Shown here: piece by piece, positions 1-14,300 of the stretch
Layout of the letters: each line of letters opens with the position of its first letter
Position numbering within the stretch: position 1 is the stretch's first letter
Source of the DNA: Clavelina lepadiformis
Lineage: Eukaryota > Chordata > Ascidiacea > Aplousobranchia > Clavelinidae
Direction of reading: 5' to 3'
DNA: 64,000 nucleotides
Assembly (NCBI RefSeq): GCF_947623445.1
Contig: NC_135246.1
Span: 12,507,856 to 12,571,855 of the forward strand
Made by a program: the position numbers and the translations under genes
Notes under the pieces: generated by a model
Seen by the model: only the letters and a program-made list of their open reading frames with translations
Database searches by the model: none
Told to the model about the DNA's origin: nothing

Positions 1-2230
1 AATAAATCTGGGATTTATGTGGTGAAACGTCAGTCATTTACTAAACAATGTCAGGTCGCCGTCTCGACATGTGTTTACTTGATGGTGCCTCTTACGAAAA
101 ATAAAAGCACCAGGTGAGGAGTTAGGTCTTGTGTGAACATAACGTTTACTGCGGATTGTGTAGATAGGTTTGCAGTGGCTTAATAAAGTAGAAGCTTATT
201 GCAATGTATGTAACTCCTTTTCTCACTGTAGGTTTATCACACACGCTTATGAACTGCGCCATAAAGTCTGGCTGGAACTTGTTAGCATTAGTCTTAACTT
301 GCAAGTCCTAGCAAAAGTGGACGTTTATTTCAGAGAAGTTAAGCTCTAGAAATGATTAACTTAGCCTTCTCAAGCTGATTGCTTTTTTTATACATGAGCT
401 ATGCCTAAGTCTAAAAATGCAAGGCATGTGAGAAAATTTTTTATATAAGGTGGAAGGTTATATAAGGCAACATTATAGGACAGCATTTTCCAGGCGTTGA
501 AATTGCGTGTCGGGATGATTTTAGAATACAGAGAGTTTTAACAAAAAGATCTTACAATTTTAGTAATGCAATTAATTCTATTAAGTTAAAATTTCACTGA
601 CTTATATCACAAGTGTGTTGCGAAATCTTTAGCAATCGTAAGCTTCTGCAAGCGTTTTATATGGAACCTCAGCTAATGCTTCGTTTTATTTGTAACTTAT
701 TTACTCGTAGGTGCCAACAACAAAGAAAACAAACTCTTAGTCTAGACATCTAGTCAGCCTAATAGCGTCATTTTTAAAACGCAATATTAGTCTTTAGTCT
801 TGCCAAGAGTTATCTGTGTATATTTTGAACGATCGTCATTTATAAATAGAATAAATTGAAAAGTATTCAAATCTTATGAGATCCTACATGGAAAAAGTGC
901 GGTAGTTATAAAACAATATAGGACCGAGTGAAAGCTTCGATATTTCATAAACGTCAGTGTGTTCGACAGGCATTTTCTAATATAAATCTTGATTTTCAAG
1001 GTATAAAAGAAAGCATAAACAGTTTGATGCGTTTTCTTTACAAAAATTTTTTTGATGGTTTTTGGGGTATAAAAATGTACCTCTCTGGTTGAATTTTTTA
1101 AGACATTTCGCCAGAGGTGTCGTGCGAAGTAATAAATCGATGGACTAAAAGAAAACATCAGTGACCTAATCAGATTAAAATTAAGATTACGACGCCTTAG
1201 TTAAATAAACATAATATAAGTTTCAATTAATCTTTTCCATTGATGGGAAAATTCTTTAAAATACGATGTCATCTTTCCAAAAAATACCAAATGCTTCTGT
1301 TTGTTGGAAAACTTGTATTATTCAATTTTAATCTTTTTGTAACTTTTGTGCACCTGTAACCGATATAGGATATACGCTTGATTTATATTCGCATTTCATA
1401 AGCCAGTATAGGTAGGCAGGTGAGTTTGAAATTTTAACACGGGCCAGTGGAACGTATGCATATACTATAGCACATGTACGTGATTGAATTTTTTAAAAAA
1501 GGCCACTTTTGGAACAATGTCTTTTTAAGGTATAGTAAACTGCAAATCAGTTTTTATGTGGTTTCCAAAAAGTCAACTTTTGAATCTAAACGACTCTATT
1601 TAAAAATGTTTCTATTGTTAAAAATGTTTTAATTCAGGAAAATAATTATGCTAACCTCACTTTGCGTCAGCACTTTACAGAAATGAACCGATTGCTGATT
1701 TGACTTTTAGACAATTGACATTTGAAAATTTAGACAATTTTGGTACTGCAATTGCTGTAATAAACTGTATTACATTCGCTTGTCAATAAATAACAATAAC
1801 TTGGCGTAAAGATGTAACATTTTGAACAAACATAGTACTCATTTTTCTGCATGAAACAAAATAAAATCAAACAGCTTTTAGAATGTTTTAATTATTTATG
1901 ACCTTACAGCTATATTTTTTCACTGACCCAAAACTTCCTTTTAGCTACTTGTCTTAGTTTAAATTTTTTGGTTATGCGGTGTTTATATGAGTAGGTCTAG
2001 GCCTATGCGTTTTACAAAAGGTCATATGAAAATTGAAATGAACTCAGAAAAATGTTTAACAATTTGTACCGTACATTTATTTTAGACTTTCTAAATACCA
2101 ATCTTGTCCTCTTTCGTTCAATCTTTGTCAAGTTCAATTAAAGTTGCCTTTAAAAATCATTACTATCATCTCGTTACTTTGCTATAAGTTATATTAATTC
2201 ATGGTACAGAAATGACTAAGCATAGTTAAT
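1..2230. other. Gene-free stretch upstream of the lipid transfer protein gene
   Basis: No exon with a good splice site pair or recognisable protein is visible on either strand. The only longer open frame (874-1158, minus) has a low-complexity translation and no family resemblance. The right end probably contains the promoter and outron of the gene that starts at 2262. Confidence 0.5.
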
Positions 2231-2261
2231 TTTCTATCTTTTTCCTAAGGTTTCGTTAATC
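2231..2261 (+). promoter_or_regulatory. Candidate trans-splice acceptor before the LLTP start codon
   Basis: A pyrimidine-rich run ending in CCTAAG puts an AG at 2248-2249, only 12 bases before the ATG at 2262. No matching 5' donor exon is apparent upstream. Tunicate mRNAs are often capped by a spliced leader joined to such an unpaired acceptor. A conventional 5' UTR intron is the alternative. Confidence 0.45.
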
Positions 2262-2331
2262 ATGCAGTTAAATTCTATTGTGTGTAGTGTTTTGGCAGCT
2301 TTGGTACTGATTGTTGTGGTTTCCGCACAAG
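2262..2331 (+). other. Signal peptide exon of the LLTP
   Basis: This exon encodes MQLNSIVCSVLAALVLIVVV followed by SAQ, a typical secretory signal with a long hydrophobic core and small residues before the likely cleavage site. It ends in phase 1 at a GTAGGC donor. It is separated from exon 2 by a 3.2 kb intron. Confidence 0.8.
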
Positions 2332-5300
2332 GTAGGCTTTGTTGATTATTATTATTATTACCTCGATGATATATTAATATAGCCTAAAATCTCGCTTCGG
2401 ATATAACGTTTTCGCGATTTGATTGCAGTCCCTACTGTAATTACGGGGTTATATGACGTCAGCAGAATACAATAAGAAACATGACACTGCATCAGCCATT
2501 TAGCTTAATCTAGGCCAAACCTAAAAGATTGGAAAAAGGAAAAGGCTGGCGCCAATGAGGCCAATGTAGAGGCCAATTGGTCCGGGCGTACGACTTTTGG
2601 CATCTATTTATTTGCAAATCGCATTCAGTGCCAGGCTTCCATGAAGGAAGCATGTAACAATAAAAACAAAAGCTGAGGTGTACTGTACAAGAAATACAAA
2701 TTTTTGTGTCTTTATCGATTATATAATAACAGCGCCATAGCTAAGCATATGTTTCTGCCCATGTGGACGAGATGCTGAGGTCCCTGAAAATTGTTTTCTG
2801 ATTTAGCCTATATACAAACTCTCGTCGCAGTGCATAAAGCACACAGTAACACAGTTTGAGCACATGGGGAAAGTTTGACTACATGACGCGTATGATTTTA
2901 CATTTATGTGAAGTCGATTGGCTACAAATTAAAAACTAACACTTTTATTTAAACGAATATTTATTTACACCACGTTATTAATGTCAAATGTTATAAAATG
3001 TTCTTAAAACAAAATTTTTGAAACATTTACAGTAAATTGAAATTTATTAAACATAGAGCCAAAGAAGTTTCAATGAAAGTATGTGTGACCTTTGGACTTT
3101 TTGCCTGATTTTAACTTGCGCCGGGATAAATGCGTTGTGGTTGATATCTGCAGCCTGTAGTGAGTAACTTTGCAGTGGTAGCAACCGGCCGTTTATGAAT
3201 CATGTATTGCGAATTTACGACCTTACCTAATTTTTGAAGGTGCCTAAATTTACTTTCTGGTCCGGGCCTGCAATACGCTCTACACGGCCCTGCGGCGAGG
3301 CATTGTCCTGTTCAATGGTCATATAATGTAAAATGCTAAGTTAAGCGTTCTTCTTCTTTCTGCACTGAAATAATGAAAGATTAGATTCAAGTTTATGTTA
3401 CCCTGGGTCGCGTTTGAATACATTGAAGGTCTCTTTTCGGTGATCAAACTTCGATTAATGGAAAGAGCGGTTTTTATCTCTTTTTATAATTACATTTTCC
3501 GGTGAGCACCCATGTTAACAATATGAATTTATTATGTTCTCACCTTTTACAATATTTATTAATTATACAAGGAATGCCGTTCGGTGACTTTCTGAAGATT
3601 GAACTGAACAACGGGCCTATCATTTTTGAGAGTCGAACCTAAAAATTTATTGCCTTTCCACTGCAAATAACTGAAACTATATTTCTTAAAACCGCGTCTA
3701 TATGATCCGCTAAAAAGGCCCAAAATTTTAATATTTTATTTAAATATATTATTTAACTAATATTAGATTTCAGAAACCTATAGGCTACAGTATTTAAGTT
3801 TGCTGCATATAATACTTAGAGTGACTTGTGATTATGAGTAAAATAGCCAAACTATTGGAAAATATGATAGCAAACCTTTCTATCCTGAAACATGACTAGT
3901 AGATAAAAATGAATGCTATTGTGTGAGATCGTTATCAACGTCGTTACCATACACTTTAAGCTAAACGCAATTCATTTATTCCCATTTTGTGTTCAAATGT
4001 TCAACATAGCAACTAAAAAATATGTTATCCTATGATACTGGTAAGGGACTTTCCCTACTATGAAAACGCTATCAACACTATCATGCCATTATGGTATTGT
4101 GTGCTGTATAATAATAAATCTCTGGCTGCTACTATTTCACCGGAAAAGATCGTGCGTTCAAAGCTCTTTTCCACAGTTTCTGTTAACTTAGCTTAAATTT
4201 TATAACATAGTAATCTATTCCTAACCAAAATCTAAATCCAGAGGTGGGCAGGATTTACTTTTAAAGTACCTTCGGTAATGGTACCGGTACTTGGCAAAAA
4301 ATGTACCGACGGTTCCGATATTCGGGACTATTTGAAAAAAGTGGTTCGGTACTTTGTCGGTACTCGGTACAGGTACTTTTTGTGTAAAAGATGTTGCTGC
4401 AAATGCAATGTTTGCCGCTACTATGCCACCGGTAATGGTTACTGTAGGTCAAAACATATGTGACCTTAATTGCTTGCAATTTTACTTAAACATTTTTGAT
4501 TTAAAAAGAGCAACAGATGCTAAAATTGGTATTAGGGATTAATTAACATGTAATTTTGAAAACATATTTGTTAAAATTTTGAAATAATCATGTGATAAGT
4601 ACTGAGTACTGGGACCGACTGAAGTTTCTTTAAAAATGTAATTCCTTATAGAGATTCGGTTCTTTTGAAGAAACAGTACCGAAAGTACCGAAGGTATCGG
4701 TACTGGAAAATATCGGGTATCGATCACGACTGCATTTGGTGCATTATTACAAGTCCAGCCTTCTAAACTCTTGGCTACCGAGCAAACTATATTTAATTGT
4801 CAAGTTGCACATTTTATTCAAAGGTTGGATATGCTCATCGCCCAATATAAACACTACCAAGAGACTTATGCCATGTAAGCGTTTGAAACCATGGTTTATT
4901 AGACGTCATCTCACAATTTATAAAACATCAATTAATTAGGCTAGTTAATAATGGGTTATTTTTGTATGTTTTAGGTAAAAATGAAAAATATGTAGAATAC
5001 AACACATGCTTTTCGTTTTATACAGTATCAGATTCGATATCAGCAACTCTAGTAGGCTATCCACTGTTTAGATGTAGTAGAATGCATTATTGCAATGCAA
5101 TGTATTGCATGCCTGAGTCTAGTGCAGAAGTTTACAACCAAAGGACATCACAATTTGAATAGCACGGGTCTACCACACAAGTGCATCGTTCATGCATGCA
5201 CTTATGCACATCACAATAAAAACTAGAAGGTTTATCAATCTAGTGTTGCTCGATAAACTTTCAAGCTATTTGAAAAGGCTGTAACGTTTTAAATTTTTTT

Positions 5301-8300
5301 AAAGAAAGGATGTGATTTTGAGTAATTGCTTTTGGTAATTTTAAATATGGTCTGAAGTGCTGATGGAAGCTATGCAATACATGGAAGTAATGATAGATTA
5401 CTGTATTTTAGACTTATATTTGTGTATGGATATGGTTTGAAATTCTGCATATTTTTGTGTACATATTATTCTTGTATCAGCATTATTTTTGATTTTTTTT
5501 AATTAGATGAAAGAGAAGAAACACAATTTTTGTACCCTTATGACGACTGTTCTAGTAAGTTAATATTTTAAGATGGTAAAGAAATGTTCTGATATCACTT
5601 ATCTCTAAAAAACGTGTAAATTTAAACAAAAATGGTATATTACGGTCATTGTTTAAATTTTTATTATTAGACACCGGATTTCAACTTGTGACTTTAATTT
5701 ATGGATCCAAATATATTTAATAGTTGTGATTGCCTTTGGAGACATTCAACTCAACAAAACCAAATAAAACGATCTTTGTAATCACTGGATTAACTTGCAC
5801 TTCTGTTCATAAATCTTTCGACAGATGTTCAAAGTTTTCAAGTCAGTAGGAGCCACTTCTTGCTGTATGAAGGCACAATTTCTCACAAGGATGTGACCAG
5901 AAATGAAACCAAGTCTGGATTTCGAATTAAGTATGGTGTTTGTTAAAAATGCTGTTAAATTTGTGTTGCAAAATAACTCATAGCATTTTCACAAAATGAT
6001 GTATATATGTTAGGTAGTATAATCACTCACACGTTTGTAAAAGTTCTGCAAGAGTTAGTATTTTCTAGCCTTATACTGTCTTACAATGAAAAACACTTAC
6101 TATGGCTTTATTTTTTCTGCATAGGTGCACTAATATACTCCTATCTGTTCTTTCACCATGTGCTGCACGTTTGCAGCTCAGTGAATGCTCTTTATATGAA
6201 GGCTCTTTAGATAAAAATGGAGAACTTCTTTTTGAAGACCTTTCTCCAAAATCTAGAAAGTTTGCTTTCATTCTAAAACGTTTCCCGGCTTATTTCTTCT
6301 TCAACTCTGGTGAGGTATGCAGCTACTGTGATTTTCATTGCAGTGTGTAGTGTTAACCTTTTGACTCGATATTTTATCGACGATGATTATTCTATGTTAA
6401 AGGGATTTTGTGTTAATAGGTATAACTGATAGTCTGGGCTAACATAGATTATGTTACTGATAACAAACGGAATCCAAAATATATCTATGTGTAAATAACA
6501 TGATATTTTACATGTTCTCTAGGTTAAAGATGTCTTTTTTCACAAAAATGAACCAGTAGATGTGGCTAACATAAAACGGGCCATCTTGTCATCAGTATCA
6601 CTAAAGTTTAGTGGAAAAGGTTTTGCTAACCCAATTGGAGAGTCATTTACAGTAAGTTGGATTGAATATCTGAATTGTTTTTGATGCACTTTTATACACT
6701 TTTAATGCCCTAGCACAGTGGTACTCAAACTCGTTTTAATACATTTATGTTTTTGCCACCCTCAATGCCACTATTTCTCATTCTCTGCTTGCACTTTGCA
6801 AACAATTGGCACAAATTGTAAACAAAAATGGAATTAAAAAGTATGTTATATAAAAATTTTAATCAACTTTTATATGCAATTTGGGGTTTTGAATCTTATT
6901 TGTGCACAGAAAAAGATAGTTGGAAGTATTTATAAAACATATTACCAACACAAAAGCAATTAACGGAATAAAACTAGTCTTTGATATAACAATACTTGAT
7001 CAATGAGAATTCAATCTACTGTTACTAAAAAGAAAATGTGTAGTATTTTTAATCAAAACTATTAACATTTAATAGTTTTCAAATTTTCTTGCTCCAGGCA
7101 CACAATATAACATAAATTTCATGTTCGGCACATCACTGAATGTGCGAGTCTTTTCCTATTGTACCATAATAAATAATAAAAAGAAAACTAAAAACAGGAA
7201 AACACAATTAAAAATTACTTAAATGACATACATAATTTGCTGTAGTAGGGTGGTCCAAGACTGCCATCATGAAGGACCAGGTTAAGGTTTGAGGACCACA
7301 TAAATTTTGGGCCACAAGTCGGGAAAACTCTAATAATATAAGTAAAGGACTGTGTTTTCTGTTTGAATCGGTTTCTAATGTTCTTACGTTTTGTTGCACG
7401 AACAACACACTTCTTGATAATTTCTAATTTTTTGCGACAAAGGGCAAAAATCATGTATGTGTCGACACACAATACGGTGACATGTTTTGTCCTATATGTG
7501 ATATGTATGTCAGGGTCTGGACCACCTACAGCCGTAGACTTATCCTTATAAAAACTATGACTTGCATGTTGATCTTGAGAATTACAATACCATAATGCCA
7601 ATCATGGCATATATAAGTTTCTGTCCTACAGCTTCAGACTTGCCTAAGTAAAGCAAAGACACAGCGCTTTAATTTATCAAGCCATGATTAGTAAGTCACA
7701 GTGTAGAATAAGAAATTTGCATGTGCCAGGTTAAACAAGATGATGCAAAAATTGTTCCAGAATCGTGGGCAATAGGGTTACATGATGTAAGTAAGTGAGG
7801 TTCTTAAACGATAATAAAACAAAAGTAAATAAAACTAGCTTAATTACTGGAGGATGTACTTCCAGTAATATTGTATATAGCGTTTTAATAGTTTTTGTGA
7901 TTTGATTCAATATTGAACTAATGATAAATACAGGTTAATAGTACAAGTTTGTTTGGCACTGGAGATCAATATATGACAGTCACCGCTCACACAAGGAGAG
8001 GAATTCCAAAAGAAATTGAAAGTCGTCGTTATCTTTCTGCTCACCACTTGCCGTGGAACAAAAATGCAGCGCTTCGCATGTCAAGGTTTGACAACAATAA
8101 AATGGATGATGTCTATCTTTTTTTCACCAACCAGGTATGCTGGTTAAGCTTCTGTTTGTTATTCATAGACATGGATCAATGTGTTGTACATAAAAGTTGC
8201 GATGTTTTACAAACACTTAATTTTGACATCTTAAGTTAATTAAGTTAACATCTTACATATTCAGTTTATACTTTATATTGCACCATTTATTAATTATATG

Positions 8301-11300
8301 CCAACTGTTTTGCTAGATTGAGCAAATTATGAATAATGCTATTGGCTCCTCCAAACCCACACAACTTTGTCGTTATCATTTGCAACGAGGCAGACGCATA
8401 CATCATCTAACTTGCACTGAAGAGCACTTTGTGCCAATTTTTCAAAATTTTGGAAATCGGGTTTGTATCTTGATTTTTAAGATAAGCTTTAAGTTTTGAG
8501 ATAAGTTATTGTTCTATTAGCAAAACTAGTAGTTTTAATTTTGAGCAAATCATATAGAATTAGCTTTAAACATGCAGCCTAGCATGGTAGTCACAAATCT
8601 AAGATTCTATGATTTTCCCATAGAATGCCATGAGCACAAGTGTAACTCAATATTTGAAAATTCATCGCATATCATCACTGAAAGCCAAAGACCGAATGTC
8701 ACCAAGTAGGATATTCAACTGTTTATTAACACAAAAAAAGCAGAAAAATACAATGTATACTTGATTAAATTATTATAATTTGATATTTATATGCTATGCA
8801 CATTTTAGCTGAAGCTGGACAACTGGAAAGTTATCAAAAGCAAACACTTGTGTTTCAAACTGAACTTGATGCATTGACTAACGACCTGCTGAACAATTTT
8901 GACCCTAAAGCCGCTTTTTTTCGAATGATTGATCCTCAAAGCTCAGATGAGAATCTCTCAGTCCTTTCGAAACTGAGTTTATGGGCGTCCAATCAGAATG
9001 AAGAATCCATTCAAAATCTCTGGGCTGCAATTGTTGAAAGCATACCCATTGTGCCAGAAACAGTGTACATGATTCAACATTCTTTACTTTTACACACTTT
9101 ATTACTGTCATTTACTGTAACTATTTTTGTTTTCATGCTAATTAGTGGTTCTGTTTCTAGCTATTTGTTCTATTTACAACTGACTTAAGCTTTGGAATAT
9201 TTCGCTCCAAAGTCAAAAAGTTGGACAATTAAAAATTACCCGTTCTTTTTGGATATAAATTTGTTGATACATGTTGCTAGTTTTGAGAGAGTTAACACCA
9301 CAAGCCAGATATAGTTCAAAACCCTTTTACTTGGTTGCAAGTTTGAAAAGTGTTAAATTTTTTAGGAGTGCTTGGAACACACTTTTGTTAAATTGCATGG
9401 ATTCTAAATGGTGTCACCTGGAAAAGAATTGCACTCGTTCCTTGGGTTGCCAACAAGTGTATAGTCATCAAGTATCGCTGACTGTGTCACAACCAGTTGA
9501 AGAAGATATAAAGCTGCTTTTGCTTAGTAGTTTAGCATCAGTAAAAAATCCCGGTTCTGCAATTTTACAAACAGCTTTGGTGAGTTTTATTTCAGGCAAA
9601 TTTTATATGTTGTATAATATGGTTTAAGTTGCTTGTTGGAATTTAGTACGCTAAGTCAGTGTTTAAAAATTTCCACTCTAGTTTGGATGCATACATAATT
9701 CTCAGCTTTTAATATGATTTCTTTTTAGTAGATAATATCTGCTATGAACTTGTAATAACACAGTTAAAGAACACAGCTTCTCGGCGTCTGTTATGTAAAG
9801 TAATGGCTAAATTGACAAAGTTGTTGAGTCAGGGCCACAGCTCATTGTGTTTATTTGCACAATTATTGCTTTCAAAAAAAAATGAAAACATTATGCTTTT
9901 TGTGTATAACAATTTTTTGTCACGATATCATTGTTTACATATTTATAAACTAATTTAGCTTTGAAGCAACAATGTTTAAAAGATCAATTATATTTTATCA
10001 GAACGTGGCATTGACAGACAGCACATCCTCAAAGATATTGACACTGGGGCAAGTTTTGAATAGGCATCTTACTTCAGAAGTCGTTGAAAAATCTAACGAC
10101 ACTATCGAAGAAGTCAAAGAGTTTTTGCTCGAAGTCGTTCACCAAAAATGCTCCTTAGAAACTTTTGGTGCGCACTTCATATTGATAAAGCTTTGTTGGT
10201 AGTAATAGGTTACATGTATTGGGTTTAAGTCAATATGATACGTACAACGTTTTGCAGATAAGGAAGATGAGAAGTCTGCTTTATATGCCATTAAGTCACT
10301 TCCACTGCTGCTGGAAGACCAGTCAGAGGCAGCCAATGTATGGGAGTGTGCTCACAATCCAAATGCACCAAAGTCAGTAAAAATTGCAGCTATCCAAGCT
10401 ATGAACAACAAACAAGTTATAACATCTCCACAGGTTCGGCAAAATGATATGTATCTTTAACTTAAAGTTATGGTCTTTTAAGAAACTTTAGACTCATTTT
10501 CTGATGACACTCATCTGAGTTCTTACAATGCAGATACGAAAAGAACTACTTCAACTTATGATTGACAAAAGTAAAACTTCAGACTTGAGGTTACCAAGTT
10601 TTCTCATTTTATTAGCAAAGGAACCTAACGACGAAGAAATTTATAAAATGCTGGCTTTAGGTAACAGATTAGTGAATTCATTAATCATTACTTCCTCGTG
10701 CATAATTTCAATGCATACTGAAGCTATATAGTGCCGACGGCTTTTGCACAAGTTATTTTGAAAAAGTGTAAAAATGTAGTTATTGTAAGATTTACTATGA
10801 AATTTATTGTGTTTAATTATATTTCATATTCACTATATGTATGGTCTGCTTTATTATTTGAAAACTCTTCTTTTTTTTAGCCAATGATCCATCTGAATCA
10901 GCAGGCATCAAATATTTTTTGAATAAATACATTAAGTCACAGATTGCGCTTTTCGGGACAGATTACAGTACTTTCTCAAAGATGTGAGTTACAATAAATG
11001 CACTGTAAGCTGTATTAGAGCTGGTATATATCAGTTGGCATAAACAACTTATTATAACGCAAAACTTGGATGATAATAAGATATCCTAATTTTAGATGTA
11101 TGTACATTAATACATGGTAGCAAATAGGCTGCTAAAAATTGCGTTTATTTAATGTTTTTTTATGTGTATTCTATATTTTTATTATCAGCAGCTGAATACA
11201 CTGATACTTGATTACATTGATTAGGGTTGGTCAGATATATCAGAAATAATATTTGGTTGTTTTAGAACTATGGACCGGTTTTTGGATGCTTTTGCATCAG

Positions 11301-14300
11301 TTGCGCCAAATCTTGAACAACCAATGATGGGTGAAAATAAAGTGGAAAAGAAGAGTTTTGAGCAAAAATTTCCAGTAGAACTACCTATTCTCAAGCAGAA
11401 CATTGGTTGCTTTTTTAAGGCAGATATGTTTATGTCAGGAAACAATCCCATACCTTTAGTGATAGAAGTTTCGATTCATGCAGAGGTATTATTTTTTGAC
11501 ATTGAAGCGGCGTGGCACAATTAACCTACTGTTTAAAGTTGCAATTTTATCTTGCCAATCTGTTATCTTTGTGTAATTTTACTATTTTTTGCTAAGTTAC
11601 AAAATGCCAATGTATCGTTGCTGAACATAAAAGTGGACATTGGACAACTCACAACAGTATTGCCACCTCTGTTTGGAGTGGATGGTGTTCTTCCACTTCA
11701 AGCGGCGGAACACCTGATGAACATACCTGTGTATCAGTGGCTTCGAACGTTTGATGTCATTCCTCCGAAAATGCCAGATGATAGCTTTAACAAACTTGAG
11801 CAGCTAAGTGATCAGGTAAAGTAGTTAGTGCCATGTGGTAATCAAATTAAAAGCATAGAAAAAGTTTAGGTACAAGCACAAACCTACATATTGAATAAAA
11901 CTGTTATGCTGTCAATGTTATACTATTTTAGTAAGATGTTTTAGAGGAAAACTTATTACTGACTAACTAAATAATGTACTTGATTATCCAAAACTACTCT
12001 GTTTTATCCAAAGGCCTGGTGGAAAAGGCAATGGTAGCAAAAATCTTGAAAACTTTACAAGCACAGTACAAAGTTTTTGCTCCCAGTATTTCATGTGTTT
12101 ATTTGTTTTACTAGATTATCAGTTTTGTTTAGTGTAAATTTGTTTTGATTTGTATGAGATGTATTTAAATCTTTTATTCCAAACAATAAAATTTAAAGGG
12201 CTTAAATATTTCAATAGTTTCGTCTAGCAAAACTTATGCTGGAAACGCAAAACAAAGCTTTCCTGGAGATTAAGTTTATGGGACAAGGAATTGCTTTGAG
12301 TTCCATCTTGCAATCAACATCTATACAGGATATGACTATATCCCAGATGCTTAAAGTAAGCAGCTACTGAAGTGTATATGGAATTTAAAATTGCTGTAAA
12401 CAGGAATATTTTGATCAAGTGAATCCTGTTTAGTATGTAGAAAAATTGGAAAATGGTATGTTTTTCAATGGATCAATTGTGATGACACCTGTGCATTTTC
12501 AAACTGTCTTGCCTACATCTGTGGGGCTTGGCGTTGTTTCCAGTGTAGATATTGCAACTATGCTACGGCCTGCTTTTAGTGTTTTATTAGAAATTAATAA
12601 ACTTGTCTTTACTGGACGTGGATCGGCAAAAATACACCTTGATCCTACGTAAGTGTCATGTGTTTACAAAAAATGCTTGATAATCTTTACAATCATGACA
12701 TTAGAAACTGCAATGTTTGAAATACGGTTGCACCATGTTTATAAATATCACTAAGTGGTACACAAAATATCACTATTTTTTTAGAAAAACTTCTTCTCTT
12801 GCTAATTGTATAGCTAATCAGACCAGGAATAGGAAATCTCTCAATATGTACTAAACATCGCACAACATATTTTAATAGTCATTTCTTTTAACTTTACTAG
12901 AGTGGAAATACAGATAAACATGGACCGCACTATAAAAGTTCCTCGGGGCTGCTCATGTGGATCTGGTGTGCTTGTGAAAGCAAAACATGACAGTCAGTTA
13001 CAAATAAAAATTACTAAAAATCCAAGCTCTATAGAAATGGAAATATATCCCAGTGAAAGAAATGATTTGTTGATGATTAGGTACTACCCTTTAACCATGA
13101 TAGAAATTGGTTAAGGTTGTTAAAACGGTTAAAGATTTGAAGTTTAACTTAATGAAATACTAAATGTTAAAATTTTTGAATTGTTAAACGTTGCTTGTGC
13201 TGGTAAAAAATGAGTAGAAAACTTAACCAAAATCTTGTTGTTAGGTCTGCCAGCACATCTTCTACTTGGGGAACACCTACTGGTGTAGAAATAACTTCAG
13301 CACCACTTTCATGCAGAACAAAGACATTCTACCCTGGTGGACGTTACTTTTCAACTGTAGGTTAATGAAATGTTCAAACAAATTTGAAATTAGCTTAAAG
13401 ACCTATTTACTGCAAAGCTGAATTCGTAATTGGTTGATTATTATTATTGCATAATACTTTAGGAATGTGGAGAACAAATTGCACCACGCGAAGTAGCTTA
13501 CTGGCATAATCCCATTGAAGTTCCTATAAAATACCAACTTTCCTGGGGTCCAATGCCTGGGCTTGTGAACCAGCAACCTTTGCCTGCAGTGGGAATAGAA
13601 CTAGTGGTAAATATGATCGTTAGCAGTAATAATGCACAACTTATGCAGTTGGTTAGTGTTTAACAGTGTTGCATATGTATATTAGTGATAAATATTGTTG
13701 TATATAACTATACTAAACGTACGATACTACATTTATGATTAGGGATGTGCCAATGTGCAGCATTTTTAAGTATTTTGTATTGTACTATATATACCTTACA
13801 GGTACTTGTATGGCAAATCAGCAAGTCATAGAATTATGGCTTTTAATAATACCTGATGTATTTTGCGTAACAGATGTAGTATGATGTTGCTCTATGCTAC
13901 ATTTGTGTCTGCTTTGTTATTGAATTCTCTATGTTCATGGAAAATTTATGAATAGCTGATTATTAAAACTGATTACTGATGCAACCCTAGTTCCCAGTAA
14001 TTGTAGCTAAAAGAATAAAATTTGCAGAAGTTTCAAAAAGTTTAACAACTACAGAACAACTAGAGCATAAATGAATACTTAACAAATCATTGTAAAATTC
14101 CACTCATTTTACATCAATGGCCAAAAATAGTTTTTTTTAAATGTATTTTTTAATTGTTGCAAATTTCCATTTTCAGGTCAGTGCAATAACAGATTTACCC
14201 ATTCAAGCATCATTTACAAAGTCCTGGAGTTTTAGATATTTTCCCACAATAAACCAAATACAAGTATCACAAATCAATGCAAATACATCTGTTTGGGAGG

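Noticed and set aside
874..1158. 94-codon minus-strand open frame
   Set aside because: AT-rich, low-complexity translation with no splice context or family resemblance.
7208..7601. 128-codon minus-strand open frame
   Set aside because: It starts inside and overlaps a non-autonomous hAT element in an LLTP intron and shows no transposase motif.
9065..9188. Read-through of LLTP exon 9 giving a hydrophobic, membrane-like segment
   Set aside because: It is intron sequence read in frame. A GTACAT donor at 9065 joins in phase to the U-rich acceptor at 9365 and restores family-like sequence.
9271..9365. Open frame upstream of LLTP exon 10 that looked like coding sequence
   Set aside because: An acceptor at 9280 would require a phase that exon 9 cannot supply with a good donor; the acceptor at 9365 fits phase and sequence better. 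Some doubt remains.
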